64,000 nucleotides of DNA from contig JAIUPT010000038.1 of assembly GCA_022315425.1 (NCBI GenBank), positions 2,037,501-2,101,500 on the forward strand, written 5' to 3'. The notes beneath the pieces are model-generated. The model was not told where the DNA came from. It ran no database searches and was given only the letters and a program-made list of their open reading frames with translations. The stretch comes from Pseudevernia furfuracea. Its lineage: Eukaryota; Ascomycota; Lecanoromycetes; Lecanorales; Parmeliaceae. Shown here piece by piece: positions 45,417 to 57,275 of the stretch. A program made the translations under genes and the position numbers. The number at the start of each line of letters is the position of its first letter. The stretch's first letter is position 1.

Positions 45417-46198
45417 CGTGATGGATCACTCGGCTTTGATGTACTCTATTGACATGATCTGCTGACGCAGGAAGAAGCGGTTCTGATTCTAAGCATGCAT
45501 AATGTTGTCGATTAAATGAGTTTGATTTAGCGGTTTGGGACAAGGGGGACATGTCTGGGAATGAGTGTACTCCGTACTAGATTTTACGTTAGTCCTGTAT
45601 GTCTGCACGTCCACTTCTATGTCCTCAAGCAAGAAAGAGACTATCAGAACTAGGTGATCTGCTCAAATGTTTTGCCCAACATGGCAGGAGGTGACAATCT
45701 GAAGCATGGTGGTAACCTCGAACAAGTAATCACAAGATATCACAACGAAATAAAATCGCCAGTTTCAAAAATCGTTGAGGAGTGATTCGCTCAAGATGGA
45801 GGAGTATTAGAGGCTAGCGCGAAAAATTAGCCTCCTAAGGCTAAGCGAATGCCTCGCACTACTTGATTCTGGCTCAGTGGAAATAACAGGTTCAATTCCA
45901 CACCTCGACAACGACAACAACATACACATTTGTGACTGCTTTGGTGGATGGCTATTTAGAAGAAGGTGAGAACGACCCGATCCCATGGTACCAGGTCTTC
46001 CTCTGGAGATTTTGCCTACGTGCGGCGACTCGAGATGCAACAGTTTTGTGCCGAGCTCTCACCTACAAATTATTCGATTCACAGCCTACCTGTGGATCTC
46101 GGTTTCAACCTCAATCATCTTCATGAACCATAGCACAGCAGACCTTTAGAAATGTGACTGACTCACCAATCCACAGCCGTCACTGATCCCCCGCAATC
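45417..46198. other. Intergenic, includes the eS8 promoter
   Basis: About 780 bp. A short hairpin (gaggcta…tagcctc) occurs near 45810–45835. No gene recognised. Confidence 0.45.
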
Positions 46199-46858
46199 AT
46201 GGGTATCTCACGAGATTCACGTCACAAGCGCTCAGCTACCGGAGCGAAGCGAGCATACTATCGCAAGAAAAGGTACGGATTATACATCTTGAGGGTGATA
46301 TCAGTCTCATCTTAGGGAAACAGAGCTTTTGAGAAAGGCCGCCAACCAGCCAACACCCGTATTGGCACCAAGCGTATCCATCTCGTCCGCACCCGTGGTG
46401 GTAACACCAAGTATCGCGCCCTCCGCCTCGAATCCGGCAACTTTTCCTGGGGCTCAGAAGGCATCGCCCGCAAAGTCCGCGTCATTCAAGTGTCCTTCCA
46501 TCCTTCGAACAACGAACTCATCCGCACGAACACGCTTACCAGATCCGCCGTCGTCCAAATCGATGCTGCACCATTCCGTCAATGGTACGAGGCACACTAC
46601 GGGCAGAGCTTAGGGAGGAGACGTCAGGCAAAGACCGAGAAAGAGGGTGAAGAAGTCAAGAAGAGTAAGAGTGTGGAGAAAAAGCAGGCGGCTAGAAGTG
46701 CGGCGGTGGGCAAGGTTGACGCATCGCTGGAAAGACAATTTGAGGCTGGCCGTCTGTTTGCTCTGGTGGCCTCGAGACCTGGGCAGAGTGGTCGCGTGGA
46801 TGGATATATCTTGGAGGGCGAGGAACTAGCGTTCTACCAGCGTGCTATCAGGAAGTAA
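46199..46858 (+). CDS. RPS8: 40S ribosomal protein eS8
   Basis: Two exons, 46199–46272 and 46324–46858, give 202 residues, the usual fungal length. The first exon encodes the invariant N-terminus MGISRDSRHKRSATGAKRAY. An earlier AG (near 46319) would shift the frame; the acceptor ending at 46323 gives KKRAFEKGRQPANTRIG and restores the family sequence. Also seen: RIHLVRTRGGNTKYRALRL and the C-terminal RPGQSGRVDGYILEG. The product is a structural protein of the small ribosomal subunit. An intron very near the start codon is typical of fungal ribosomal-protein genes. Confidence 0.97.
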
Positions 46859-47249
46859 AGGAATAGCTAGTGGCGTGCTACTCGTACAGAGCATTCGGAC
46901 ATGTCGATTGCTTTTGTAAACTCGAGAAGATTCGAATGGGAATCCATTGAAAATCGGTTAAAGCTTGCCCTCGTCTAATGTTTTTTTATCATCTTTTGTT
47001 CTTGATATCTTGCCCAGTAGTGCCTGCCTCAGGCTTCGACTTCTTTACTAGAACAGACACTCGATCTGAAAGCTTCCGCCTGCAAGGCCAGAGCTTGGTT
47101 GAGGAGTCTTATCAATGCCTTCACAAATGAAGCACGACAAGTAATCCAGCAGGTCCACCCCCCGCTCTATACATGTACATTGTATCGAGCATGCCCTATG
47201 TCCCTCCCTTCACATCTTCTTCCTCGCTGACTCCCTCAAAGTCCCAACC
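46859..47249. other. Intergenic
   Basis: 390 bp between eS8 and the phosphoesterase gene. Pyrimidine-rich just before the start codon. Nothing else recognised. Confidence 0.5.
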
Positions 47250-48402
47250 ATGTCCACCAAAACCGTTCGTGCCCGTCTCCTCATCATCTCCGATACCCAC
47301 ACCGCCTCTCCCCTCCCCTCTACCGACCCAACCCACGCTTACCGCCTCCCCCTCCCCAAAGCCGACGTACTCCTCCATGCTGGCGACGTCACCAAAGTCG
47401 GCTACCTCATTGAATACCAGGCCATGTTCGACATACTCAAAGCAGCTTCTGCAGAACTCAAGCTAGTAATACCTGGCAACCATGATATTACGCTGCATGA
47501 AGAATTCTATGTCGGGGGGACGGGGAAGGACAAGCATGTCAGGCGAGGTATTCGGGGTATGGAGGATGTGAAGAAGATTAGGGAGATGTGGACTGGGCAA
47601 GAAGCGAGGGAGGCTGGGATTGTGTATTTGGAGGAGGGTGTTAACACGTTTGAGTTGGGGAGCGGGGCGAGATTTACAGTGAGTGGTTTTGGTTTTTGTT
47701 CGAGGTGATGGGAGGGTTAGCAGTCCCGAAGCATCGCATGTTGAGGCTCCTAGGATCTGGTTTGCATGGTCTACTGAGGAAAGTGCTCTCGAGATGGCTC
47801 GTCAACTGGAAACGCTTTTCTTGTAGTGGACAAGGTGCTGGAGAGCTAGATTAGAGGATGTCAGCTGATCTCCTCACTAGGTCTATAGCTCTCCCTGGCA
47901 GCCGGAGTTCTACGACTGGGCTTTCACTTATCCTCGCCAAGTAGATCGATTTAATCCCAGCCCAGCAGTAGTCAAAGACAAAGCAGCCAATCCAGTCCCC
48001 AATCATCCTGTCATCGACATAATGCTCACTCATGGTCCACCCAAAGGAATTCTGGATGAGACAGATAGGGGCGAAAAGGTAGGCTGTGACCACTTATTAA
48101 GAGCCGTCACGAGGTGCAAGCCTCGCCTTCACTGTTTTGGCCACATCCATGAAGGCTGGGGTGCTGGAAGGATCGATTGGAAAACGAAGGCATTTGAACT
48201 GGTGGAAACTAGCAAGTCGCAAGTGTTTGAGGACCGATGTGCTAGTATAGACGTCAGTGAAAGTGGAGGCTCAGGCAAGCCTCTGAAATGGGGTCGAGAA
48301 ACACTGTTTGTCAATGCTTCGATTATGGATGTAAGGTATAATCCTACTAACGCGCCGTGGGCCGTGGATATCGACCTGCCCTTGAAGCCAGACACCAACT
48401 GA
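47250..48402 (+). CDS. Calcineurin-like metallophosphoesterase
   Basis: Two exons, 47250–47678 and 47881–48402, give 316 residues; the 202-nt intron joins RFT–VYSSPWQPEF. All metal-binding motifs are in order: LLIISDTH, LLHAGDVT, IPGNHD, MLTHGPP and CFGHIHEG. It belongs to the small fungal family of single-domain (UPF0046/MPPED-like) phosphoesterases. These are probably cytosolic; the natural substrate is unknown. Only a weak Lys/Arg-rich insertion (KDKHVRRGIRGMEDVKK) follows the third motif. Intact. Confidence 0.93.
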
Positions 48403-48782
48403 ATGCAAATGCGATGGCGAATGGATGACGACAACGCCTAATGACTAGCTCGGATACTTCCAAGGATGGCATAAAGTTCATGTTTTGCAGCAAAAGATGC
48501 TGAGGGAGAGCACATATGCTCAGATAGCTTGGGGTAACTGCCCTGTAAACGTGATAAGAGAGCTGGACGTTTTCCCTGTGGTTTCTCAAGACTCTCAGCT
48601 TTCAGCCTGTTGAGAATGCTCGTCTCACGGGTACTTCACGCGGGCAAATTACTGGGACATCTTGCACACTCCACCTTGGTTGTTCTCACTCACTCGCCTC
48701 CAACACGTCCTTTCGTCACAACACCCACACCACCGCACAACAACACATCACCACCCCTCCTTAATAGTCCCAACTACTGACA
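48403..48782. other. Intergenic
   Basis: 380 bp. A CAC/ACC-rich stretch (about 48720–48760) precedes the next start. No feature recognised. Confidence 0.45.
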
Positions 48783-49686
48783 ATGTTAACCCCCACCGAC
48801 CCTACCACCCCAGAAACCATGACCTTCATGAACTCCGTTCTAGACCACCGCTCACTCAGCACGGACTACGTTTTCAAAATGAGTGTCGCCCTCTCCACCT
48901 ACCCTTCCAACCCCACCATCGAACCCCTACCGAATCTCGACTACTTTCTCATATATCAGCTCGTCACCATCGCGCGTCCCCACCTCAACAAGCACCAACT
49001 CAAGAGCATTGAGTACATGGTTGATGCGCGAAAGAGCTTCTATGAAGGTCATCACAAATGCCAGGTCGCGTACCGCGATTTACTCGACGCCTACGCCTGC
49101 GCGGAAATCCTCGACAAAAAAGTCGAGGAATTGAGACGTCAGCTTGCGCATACCCTCACCACTGAAGGCAACGGGACGGCTACCATCCGACAACACCTCT
49201 GCGCCATCGAGATCCAGCGTCGATCCAACAATGAAGACATGCGCATCTGTATCGAACGCCTCCGGGCCAAAACCAAAAACCGCCAGAATGTAGCGGTCTT
49301 GTTCTCCGATCTCAAAGTCGTGTTTCTAAAAAACGAAATGCCTTGGTTGGTGGCGTTGGGCAAACAGAGATATGATTGGGCCATGAGGCAACGACGTAAG
49401 TACCATCATCTTTCTTTAGCCTGTCTGATCCCAATCCCATTCGGCATCATCCTCTGTCTGGCGTATGTGTGCTCGAAAGAGTTGAGATGATACTCGGTGA
49501 CTGATTGTCCACTTAGAAGAGCGAGGCTCTCTACCGGCCCCTAGCCCGCACGGGCGGAGGGCTGGGGATAGGGATGATTCGGACCACTGTTCCGATAGCG
49601 GAGGAACCTCGACGCCCGACGTGGAGATGCAAGGTTTTGGTCTTGGGCTGGGTGTCTGTGAAGGCGAGGATGAGGGAATGCTCTGA
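48783..49686 (+). CDS. Hypothetical helical protein
   Basis: Two exons, 48783–49395 and 49517–49686, give 260 residues. The donor GTAAGT and acceptor ACTTAG join CGACAAC|AAGAG in frame as RQERGSLPAP. Most of the protein is charged and helical (ILDKKVEELRRQLAHTL; RRSNNEDMRICIERLRAKTK), likely a coiled coil. It ends in a Ser/Asp/Gly-rich acidic tail (DRDDSDHCSDSGGTSTPDVE). There is no signal peptide or membrane segment in the spliced form. Reading through the intron would add an artificial hydrophobic C-terminus. I do not recognise the family. It converges on the DOCK gene. Confidence 0.65.
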
Positions 49687-50128
49687 GGAGAGCGGATTGC
49701 TCTCATTGCCCAGCGCTGGGCTTTGGGTAGGAGGAGTGGCTGTGATGGTATGGATCAGAGCTCCAGTCGGAAGGGCCAGTTCAATGTTAGTGAAGGGAGG
49801 AAGTGGACGCATGTCCTGTCTGTCTATTCAAAGCACGGAAGTATCAGAACGCGAAGCCATGTCATCAAGATGAACATAGGTACGACATCGAATGTAGTAA
49901 CAAGGGTATCAACATTAAAATGCACTATGTAACACCGAAGTATGAAGACACCGCCAACACGCTGAATCGCTAAAAGGATATCTGTCCATAGCCTGCTATT
50001 TCAGATAAAGGAATTGGTATCTTTTCGCCCTGTTCCATTCGTCCACTCCATATTCCTCCTCTCCTCGATTCAAAGAACATGTACCATCGTGCCATCCATT
50101 CATATCCAGAACGCCCAATCAGTCTATG
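49687..50128. other. Intergenic, convergent 3' ends
   Basis: About 440 bp between the hypothetical gene and the DOCK gene. No feature recognised. Confidence 0.5.
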
Positions 50129-53100
50129 TTATTCCTCCGCGACTCCATTCATTGGGTCAGCTTTTGTCCTGTCCCTTGCGCTAACCATCCTGCTCAGCCC
50201 TAGCCGGCTGAACCTCTTCTTCACTTTGCCGGAACGCCCGCTTTGCGCTGTCGTCGGCCTCTCGGCACTGGCTTCCATAGGCAGAGGTGCTGTTGTGTTC
50301 GCTGATGTGGAATTGTGTACTGAACTGCTAATAGCCTGACTGAGTTTGCCTGCAGATGATGCACCATCATCAGAGGGCGCGGACACTGATGTACCATTCG
50401 CCTTGGGTACGCTTGCAGTTGAGTTTTTAAGGAAACTGAAGCTGAGGAGCGAAAGAGGCCTAGGACGAGGTTCTGAGGGTAGCTCTTCGGAAATGTGATT
50501 AGTGCAGTTAGTGAAAACCGGGATGACCGAGGAAGGATCGTCCGTAGAGAAGTGAAGCTGTGACGTGATGATCTGATGTTGGTCGGTTGTAGGATTAGGC
50601 GCCAGGAGCGCCAACTCCGGAGAAAAAGTCTCTTTGAAGTGCTCGGATAGGAAGGCTCGTGTGTGTACATGGTCGGGACGCACATAGTGGGATAGACAGT
50701 GCCTCAATATGGAGGTATGATCGAGAAGTCCAATCTGAAGAGCATTCTGAAGCGGTGAAAGAGCAGGCCTCTCAATGCCTTCCTCGGCTTCTTCGGGGGC
50801 TGTGGGTAGAAGCTGACGGTACTGAGTTACTGTTGCAGCCGAAGAGGGGTCGACCGACGAAAGGATAGCATCAGTAAGGCTGGTGAAATCTGACTCGTCA
50901 CCACTAGTAATACGCTTATCGAGCGCGGCCAACTCAGAGGATTTCCGCGCAGTCCGCTCTACAGCTGTTTGCAAAGGTGAAAGACGCGTTGCATCGACAG
51001 CAACTATCTCGCTTCTTCGCATTATCGTTGGAAATGATTCTTTTGTCTTGTAAAGCGTCTTCTCGATCCATTGATTCTGGACCCCCGAAGCCGGGGAATG
51101 TCGTTTCGAGGTGACTGCAAAGCGGTTTGGTCTTACTGAGGATATGTAATCTCTGGTTGATTGCACCACTTTCGGCTGCTGGTAAATTGGGTGATCAAGA
51201 TCTCGATAGACGCTTACGGAGAAGATCTGAAGGTATTGACCTTCTTCATTTTCGGCCTCTCCCTTGGGTGAAAATTGGGCAGCTGGGTGTAATTGTCGCA
51301 TCCGATCCGTGAAACCAGACTGCCTTTCCGACGCGTCGACTTCGTAGACAAACTGCTTATCTCGGAGATTGATTGGGAAACCGAGACCACGATATACTAC
51401 CCTGAAGTATCGATGTATCTGCCATTCACCCTTGGATATGGTCTCGTAGATTGTGGCCATGGCCCGCTGTGTTCTTGCGAGCTTGGCAAAGTCGTAGTGA
51501 GAATGCTCATACTGATTAGCTAATTCTCGGTAGCTTGATAGAGCACTATGCCAAGCTTCACCTTCTTCAAAATACTTGATCATTTCGAAGTACAACCGCT
51601 CTTTGCGATCAAATGACGATTGCTCAGGAAACGCTGGGTCCGCAAGGGGCTTCAGAGTCGTCGACTCCCATGTGTATAGGTCCGCATGCAGGCGCAGAGC
51701 CAAGCCGGCCTCGGTTTTGTTATGTAGCCTCGCTTGGACTTCTGCCAGCTGGTGTACATAACGGATGAATATGTCCTCTTTCTGCACGTCTTTGAGAAAA
51801 TTCATTAACTGAAGGGTGTTCATTATCCGTAGCGATTCTGTGTTATCTCGACTGTGCAGGGCGCCCAGGAGTTCCAAAAGCTCGTCGATGGTGGATATCA
51901 TATCCTTGATGGCCTGCCACATTGGATCGTCAGGATCTTTTGCGAGAGACTCAAACATGTCAAGCAGCTCGTTAATGAACATCTTCTGGACCAGGCTTTC
52001 TCCAATGTTTTTGGATCTAAACATCTTCTCGAAGCAGTCAATCATTTCAGCTTGAATAACGGACAGGTCGTCATTCAAACTCCATTCGCTAATGATCATG
52101 GCTTGCAGTATCCTCACGGCAACGTTTCTCAAGCCCTCGTGCACACTCAGGCACAAGTCGATGATCGGTGCCACAAGACTTGGCACATACTGCACCTGGA
52201 ACCCACCCAGGCGTGGCAGACCATATCGTTTCTGCTCCTCGGGGCTCGCTTCCCAACCAATAGCTTCCCAGCTACGTTTGAGTAAAATTGCACCTTGTTG
52301 TCGGACATCTCCGGCAATTTTCCAAACTGCTCGCCTCTTCTGCTCAGGAAAGGTTTCCAGTGCCAAAGTGTCACTGCTGACTAGTGTGAGTAGAGTCAGA
52401 AGGTATTTGTTCCAAAGCTCTGTGTTGAAGTCATCCGCATCATCGATGAAAGGAATGTAGTTGGTCTCCATAACTTCGAAAAGCGACTCAAGGATCTGCA
52501 GCGAAGCTTTGTGGTGGAAGATGTATAAGCTTAACCATTCCTTGGGAAAAGCACCACCAGATAGGATTGACATGACGACATCCAGGCTAGGGGACAGTTG
52601 ATCTGTATAACTGATATTTGCACCTACACGCTGCGATGAAAGGTGTGTGCCTGCTAGAATTGCGAGTAGCCCAGCAAGCTCCGTGATTGCTTCGTCAAAG
52701 GCTACAGGACTGGTGAGAGGTTTTGAGGGAAACGGGTACGTCGTAGGATATAGTAGTGAGAACTGGTCGTTCTTCGGCCTGCTGGATATCAAAAGACTGT
52801 GGTATGACTCTATCGCTTTGCTGAAATATCCAAGGTCCTTAAAATGCGGCTGCTTTGCTTGTTGTGCAGCGATAGAGCAGCACAATCGAACTTGCTCTCG
52901 CCATTGGATTGAATTGTTGCTAACACCCCAATATGGGTCGATCCATTCCGCAGTAGCACGCAAGACCTGTTGCTCGATGTCACCTTTGGAGAACAAGCTG
53001 TCGGCCGTTAGATTGAGTATGAAAACTAGCTTGTATAAGATCAATTTGCCCTCTACTCCCGCACAAGAGCCTAGAAAGTCCGTAGCGATCTGGAGGATCT

Positions 53101-56100
53101 CCTCCCCAGAGAACAAGCCTTTGAGTTCAGGGAGCCAGGAATGCATATGCTGGACTACTAAAGTCTTGTTGCCAATTGATATTGGTGACGAATCCTCCAT
53201 CAAACCATTGAAGGCGCCGAAGATGCTCTTGACATCTCGCCTGAAGGTTGCCTCGGTATTGGCACCAATGCCGGCCTCTCTAGTCTCTTGCTTCCTCCGG
53301 GCGCAAACAATGAACTTCAGCAACTGACGGCCGACCTTGACTGCTGCGCGAACACGCCTAGATTTAGTTGAATCGGCCGGATTTGCCAAGAGCCGAAGGT
53401 AGCTCCTGATCAAGCAAGGGGTCGCGAAGGGGTGATCGAATCTCGTTTCCGCATAAGTATCCACAAAAGGCCCTAGATTGAATCGACGGTCGTGTACGAT
53501 TCCCAGGACCGTAACAAGAGCGTTGAAAGCCAAGTCCTCGTACTCGTCCTTACCATCGTATCCTGCGAGGATGCTGAACAAAGCGTCAAAGACTTCGTTA
53601 ACCAGCTTGACGATCTCAATCTCTGGCACGAACACGAAGCGTTCTAGAAGATCAAGAACATGGCTTTCCGGTTGCTCTTTCCACCTCAGGATTCCAAGTA
53701 AGATCGTATCCTGTGAGAAGAAAGTACTGCACAATTTGGTTTCGATTCTGAGTGTAGCAGTTGGACCGGTCAAGGTCTCGTCCTTCGCGTCTCCATACAT
53801 GCTTTTCGAGTTCCATGGCAACGCCAGGTAAGCTCCTCGGCCATTATCTGAGCTCGCAGTCTCTTTGTCATACACATATAAAAGAGGCGCATGAGACCCG
53901 TCCTTTATGAACGCCTCCTCCGTCCAGAGAGGCATCCAGCTCAGCGCGAACGGAAACCCAGGAGCATCTGCTATGCTCATTATCAGATGGGCTCCAGGTA
54001 CATCGTCAGTAGGTATGACAAGTTTTATCATCTGATCCCAAAGCTCACTTCTCTCGACCGCAGACGTACGCCAGGCTGTTTGCCCCGGGCTATTGGAGCC
54101 TGGGAAGATGCAGCGCTCTATCCGCTCGCCAGAATTTTTACGAACTTCCAGTGTGAGTTGAATATTCTTCAACACTAAGCTTGACGCAATTTGTACAGTG
54201 CCGCGCTCTGGGTGCGATAACAAGGCTTGATGAGGTAAGAACACTTCAGATACTCTAATATAGATATCGGATCGGGGTTTGGTTGGAGCACCCGGAAAAT
54301 CTGTCTTTGACGTAGGGATAATGTTCTGGAGTAGGGTGGGGGTCCGATCAATCAGCGCGTTCGCGTCCGGATCCGCAAAAGACTGAAAAGCCAGACGGAC
54401 ATGTTCCATAGGCTTGCATCTGGTGTATGCACCATTCCGACTCGAGACCAGTTCACGAATGACCTCGTCCCAGTCGTCTGATGAGTTCAAGCTCTCCGCG
54501 CTCGCGTTTGCCGCAGCAGGCGTCCAGATGGATACACTTTGATCTCCGCCCACGCCATGCCTAAAGAGGTGCTTGATGTTGAAGACACCTACCCCGATGT
54601 TTCTTTTCGCGTACTGTGGTCCCTGTTGCGTTGAGGGACGGGATCCATCTCTAGTTGTAGGCCTTGAACCATTTTCAAGAGAACGTGACTCTGGAGTCGA
54701 TGGCAGTTGAGTTGTCCTGAAGTCATTCTGGGCTCTTCGAACACTGCCGAATTGTTTCTGTGCCCACATAAGACTCTGTCTTCCTCCCTTAACCGATCCT
54801 GAATTCGAAAAGCCATTGGTGTTGGTTCTTGATTGTGATGCGTTCTCGTTAACGGGGTAAGCCCTTCTCGGTTGGCTGAAAGAAGACGTCTGTATCGCTT
54901 GGTTTGCTTGGACCTTGATGACAAGGTATAGATCTGAGTCTGATCTCGAGGCATCTCCAATATCATTGGATGTTAGATCAGTGAATAACGTCCGATATCC
55001 TCCTGCAGAGGCGAGCTTCTCGAACTCCTCCTGTGGTGGGAGGTCGAGAACGAAAGACTCGGTGAGCGCTTTTGGCAGCTCCCCTGGACTTCGAGAATAG
55101 AGGTGAAATGTAATAGTAGGTGAAATCAAGCCGTTATTCGCGAAGCCTTTCACATCGACCATGAGATGATAGAGATTGATAGGGTCGTGCTGGAAAATTG
55201 GTGGTCTATCAAGCAGACTCATAGTAGATTGAAGTTTCGTCATCTCAATAGCCGAGTCATCCCCGGTCAATAAACGACCACGCTGCTTCGGATCCCGCAC
55301 GATGATCTCGCTGCTCAGCGTCTTGTTGCCATCAACAAGATTCCAGACTATCTCTTCCCGCAGCGCATCGAGTTCTGGAGCTGTGAGAACGCCATGTAGA
55401 AGCTGCCTACGAGCGAGGTCCAGATGACTCACCAGATCTGAGAGTTTCTCGAGGGCGGAGTAGCGTCGAGCGAGCAGTAACTCGTGTAGGTTCTTGCAAT
55501 GCCATTCGCGCAGGCAGGAGGCGATCTCATCAACCAATGGCTCGGAACTAGAAGTGGGCGTTTCGTCCCCAATCTTCAACATGGGGACGGGGGCTTGTGG
55601 TCGCTTTCTATTCGGAGCCCTCGAGGTGTCAGGCGTTGGGGTAAAAGGACCTGGTGACGATTTTGGGAGAGAATTTGTGAAAGACCGATGGGACAGCTGC
55701 CGTGCGAGACCCTTGTCACTGGTGGGATTCGGCAGGTGTTGAGAAGATGTGCGAGTTGGCCACTGAGGGGCAGGGCTACCTCCGTTCGTGAAAGGTTTCG
55801 TCCCTGAACTATCACTGCTCCTGTTTCGGCGCATGCTGCCTTTATGGACCAAAGAGCTGTGGCGTCGAGGAGTGTCGCCATTCGAATGATCAAACTTCGG
55901 ACTGTCGCCATTGGATCCCGAGCTATGCGCGTGTCCGTCGAGTCCAGAATCTCCTAGGACTTCTCGAACCTCCACACAGCATCTGGGAAAGATACCCGAG
56001 AATACCGTTGGCTCCAATGTTTGTCCTTTGACGCTTGTCAATCCGGCAAGCAATGAGGGCGGGGCGACGAGATATCCACGGAACCATGAAGCATCCTGGC

Positions 56101-56221
56101 CACCTTGCTCAATGATATACAGCTCGTCGCCTATTTCAAGAGGGAGATCTGCCGGAGAGGAGGCTTGGAAGGGGTAGATAGCAACCGCGAAGGCTATCCG
56201 AGGCAGGGGACGCCATGGCAT
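50129..56221 (-). CDS. DCK1: DOCK-family guanine nucleotide exchange factor (Dck1-like)
   Basis: A single uninterrupted 2030-residue ORF. An N-terminal SH3 domain (about 9–85: FAVAIYPFQASSPADLPLEI, ASWFRGYL, GIFPRCCVEV) precedes a Ser/Pro-rich linker. The C2-like DHR-1 domain lies at about 640–820 (SDIYIRVSEVFLPHQALL; WMPLWTEEAFIKDGSHAPLL). The long helical middle is followed by the catalytic DHR-2 domain at about 1490–1880 (LALRLHADLYTWE; ERLYFEMIKYFEEGEAWHSA; WQIHRYFRVVYRGLGFP; RPNRFAVTSKRHSP). The polar basic tail carries KKRFSRLGLSR. DOCK proteins activate Rho-type GTPases together with an ELMO partner; yeast Dck1 acts with Lmo1 on Rho5. Fungal members are implicated in polarised growth. 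It is notable as 6.1 kb without an intron in an intron-bearing region. Confidence 0.95.
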   Translation of the reverse strand: MPWRPLPRIAFAVAIYPFQASSPADLPLEIGDELYIIEQGGQDASWFRGYLVAPPSLLAGLTSVKGQTLEPTVFSGIFPRCCVEVREVLGDSGLDGHAHSSGSNGDSPKFDHSNGDTPRRHSSLVHKGSMRRNRSSDSSGTKPFTNGGSPAPQWPTRTSSQHLPNPTSDKGLARQLSHRSFTNSLPKSSPGPFTPTPDTSRAPNRKRPQAPVPMLKIGDETPTSSSEPLVDEIASCLREWHCKNLHELLLARRYSALEKLSDLVSHLDLARRQLLHGVLTAPELDALREEIVWNLVDGNKTLSSEIIVRDPKQRGRLLTGDDSAIEMTKLQSTMSLLDRPPIFQHDPINLYHLMVDVKGFANNGLISPTITFHLYSRSPGELPKALTESFVLDLPPQEEFEKLASAGGYRTLFTDLTSNDIGDASRSDSDLYLVIKVQANQAIQTSSFSQPRRAYPVNENASQSRTNTNGFSNSGSVKGGRQSLMWAQKQFGSVRRAQNDFRTTQLPSTPESRSLENGSRPTTRDGSRPSTQQGPQYAKRNIGVGVFNIKHLFRHGVGGDQSVSIWTPAAANASAESLNSSDDWDEVIRELVSSRNGAYTRCKPMEHVRLAFQSFADPDANALIDRTPTLLQNIIPTSKTDFPGAPTKPRSDIYIRVSEVFLPHQALLSHPERGTVQIASSLVLKNIQLTLEVRKNSGERIERCIFPGSNSPGQTAWRTSAVERSELWDQMIKLVIPTDDVPGAHLIMSIADAPGFPFALSWMPLWTEEAFIKDGSHAPLLYVYDKETASSDNGRGAYLALPWNSKSMYGDAKDETLTGPTATLRIETKLCSTFFSQDTILLGILRWKEQPESHVLDLLERFVFVPEIEIVKLVNEVFDALFSILAGYDGKDEYEDLAFNALVTVLGIVHDRRFNLGPFVDTYAETRFDHPFATPCLIRSYLRLLANPADSTKSRRVRAAVKVGRQLLKFIVCARRKQETREAGIGANTEATFRRDVKSIFGAFNGLMEDSSPISIGNKTLVVQHMHSWLPELKGLFSGEEILQIATDFLGSCAGVEGKLILYKLVFILNLTADSLFSKGDIEQQVLRATAEWIDPYWGVSNNSIQWREQVRLCCSIAAQQAKQPHFKDLGYFSKAIESYHSLLISSRPKNDQFSLLYPTTYPFPSKPLTSPVAFDEAITELAGLLAILAGTHLSSQRVGANISYTDQLSPSLDVVMSILSGGAFPKEWLSLYIFHHKASLQILESLFEVMETNYIPFIDDADDFNTELWNKYLLTLLTLVSSDTLALETFPEQKRRAVWKIAGDVRQQGAILLKRSWEAIGWEASPEEQKRYGLPRLGGFQVQYVPSLVAPIIDLCLSVHEGLRNVAVRILQAMIISEWSLNDDLSVIQAEMIDCFEKMFRSKNIGESLVQKMFINELLDMFESLAKDPDDPMWQAIKDMISTIDELLELLGALHSRDNTESLRIMNTLQLMNFLKDVQKEDIFIRYVHQLAEVQARLHNKTEAGLALRLHADLYTWESTTLKPLADPAFPEQSSFDRKERLYFEMIKYFEEGEAWHSALSSYRELANQYEHSHYDFAKLARTQRAMATIYETISKGEWQIHRYFRVVYRGLGFPINLRDKQFVYEVDASERQSGFTDRMRQLHPAAQFSPKGEAENEEGQYLQIFSVSVYRDLDHPIYQQPKVVQSTRDYISSVRPNRFAVTSKRHSPASGVQNQWIEKTLYKTKESFPTIMRRSEIVAVDATRLSPLQTAVERTARKSSELAALDKRITSGDESDFTSLTDAILSSVDPSSAATVTQYRQLLPTAPEEAEEGIERPALSPLQNALQIGLLDHTSILRHCLSHYVRPDHVHTRAFLSEHFKETFSPELALLAPNPTTDQHQIITSQLHFSTDDPSSVIPVFTNCTNHISEELPSEPRPRPLSLLSFSFLKNSTASVPKANGTSVSAPSDDGASSAGKLSQAISSSVHNSTSANTTAPLPMEASAERPTTAQSGRSGKVKKRFSRLGLSRMVSARDRTKADPMNGVAEE

Positions 56222-57275
56222 GTCGACGGCCGCTGGCTCCCCTCGGTGCGTTAATACAAGAGATGTTTGCTGTCTTGATCTGCCGGCGGCCTACGCCCTA
56301 GCCGAGTGAGACTGATTACAAGCATCAATGCTTAGCAATGGTTGGTGTTGTCGAAATGTTGTGCCCTGCTCTTTCTGTTTGCTATCTAATGCAAGATGCC
56401 GAGGGTGTCAAGCAGGAAGCTGGGAGCTTGAATGGGAAGCGCTTAGATGATGCGTATTAGGTGGAAGATGTATGGGACTTAAGACATATCAACTCCAGCA
56501 ACTCCAGCAAGGTGTCAAGCCAAAGTATGGATTATATGGAGGAAGGGGTTTCAACGGTTCTCGAGTGACATAACATCGGCTATTTTTTGGCAGGCTTGGC
56601 ACAATGGCAGTATTAAGTACAGGGGTTTTTTACCGAGGTTAATCCACTAGCATTTACGAGAACTCGGCCGACTTTATGCTTGCAGTTCGCATCGCTAAGA
56701 TACCTTATATCTACGATGCGGGCTCGACTCTCTTTCATAGTAATTTCTTCTCATTTCTCATCAATAACAGTATAAAACAACCCCGTCACCTTACGATAGA
56801 GCGTGATGTCTACAGTGACTGTTACATGCCTCTTCTCTATGTCAAACCTCTATGTCTATCGCACCTGATGGAGCTGCTTCACCAAACTGGCCAGAAATCT
56901 ATCAGGACCAGTGTTTGATAGTCATAGGTCTGATATATCAGGTAGTCGTCCATAACGCGAAAGAGGTTCCCAGGCTGCAACTCCCCCGCCGATGGTAATT
57001 CTAATTCCAAATACCTCCTCGGCTGCTTTCCAAGGGTACCTGTCTTTTTGTCATTCGGAGGAGTAATGGGAACGATAGGCTTTGATGCTTCAAATGCTTG
57101 ATTCGTCGACAGAACAGGCTTTATGCTCGTGGGCACGCTAGGCAAGATGGCAGAGGATACGCCGAGCATTGCAAATGGATCGGATATGTCATGCATATGT
57201 ATACGGCGAGCGGGCTGTGACAGTAGAGGCACCACCAATCTGTGAATGGCATGAAAGAAGTGTGAGCGATTGCCG
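56222..57275. other. Intergenic, DOCK promoter side
   Basis: About 1 kb. An open minus frame at 56879–57463 overlaps the end of the next gene in a different phase. It has no recognisable motif and could at most be a further 3' exon of that gene. Confidence 0.45.

Noticed and set aside
45800..45900. tRNA-like 'ggttcaattcc' box with a small hairpin
   Set aside because: No acceptor stem, D-arm or anticodon arm can be folded around it.
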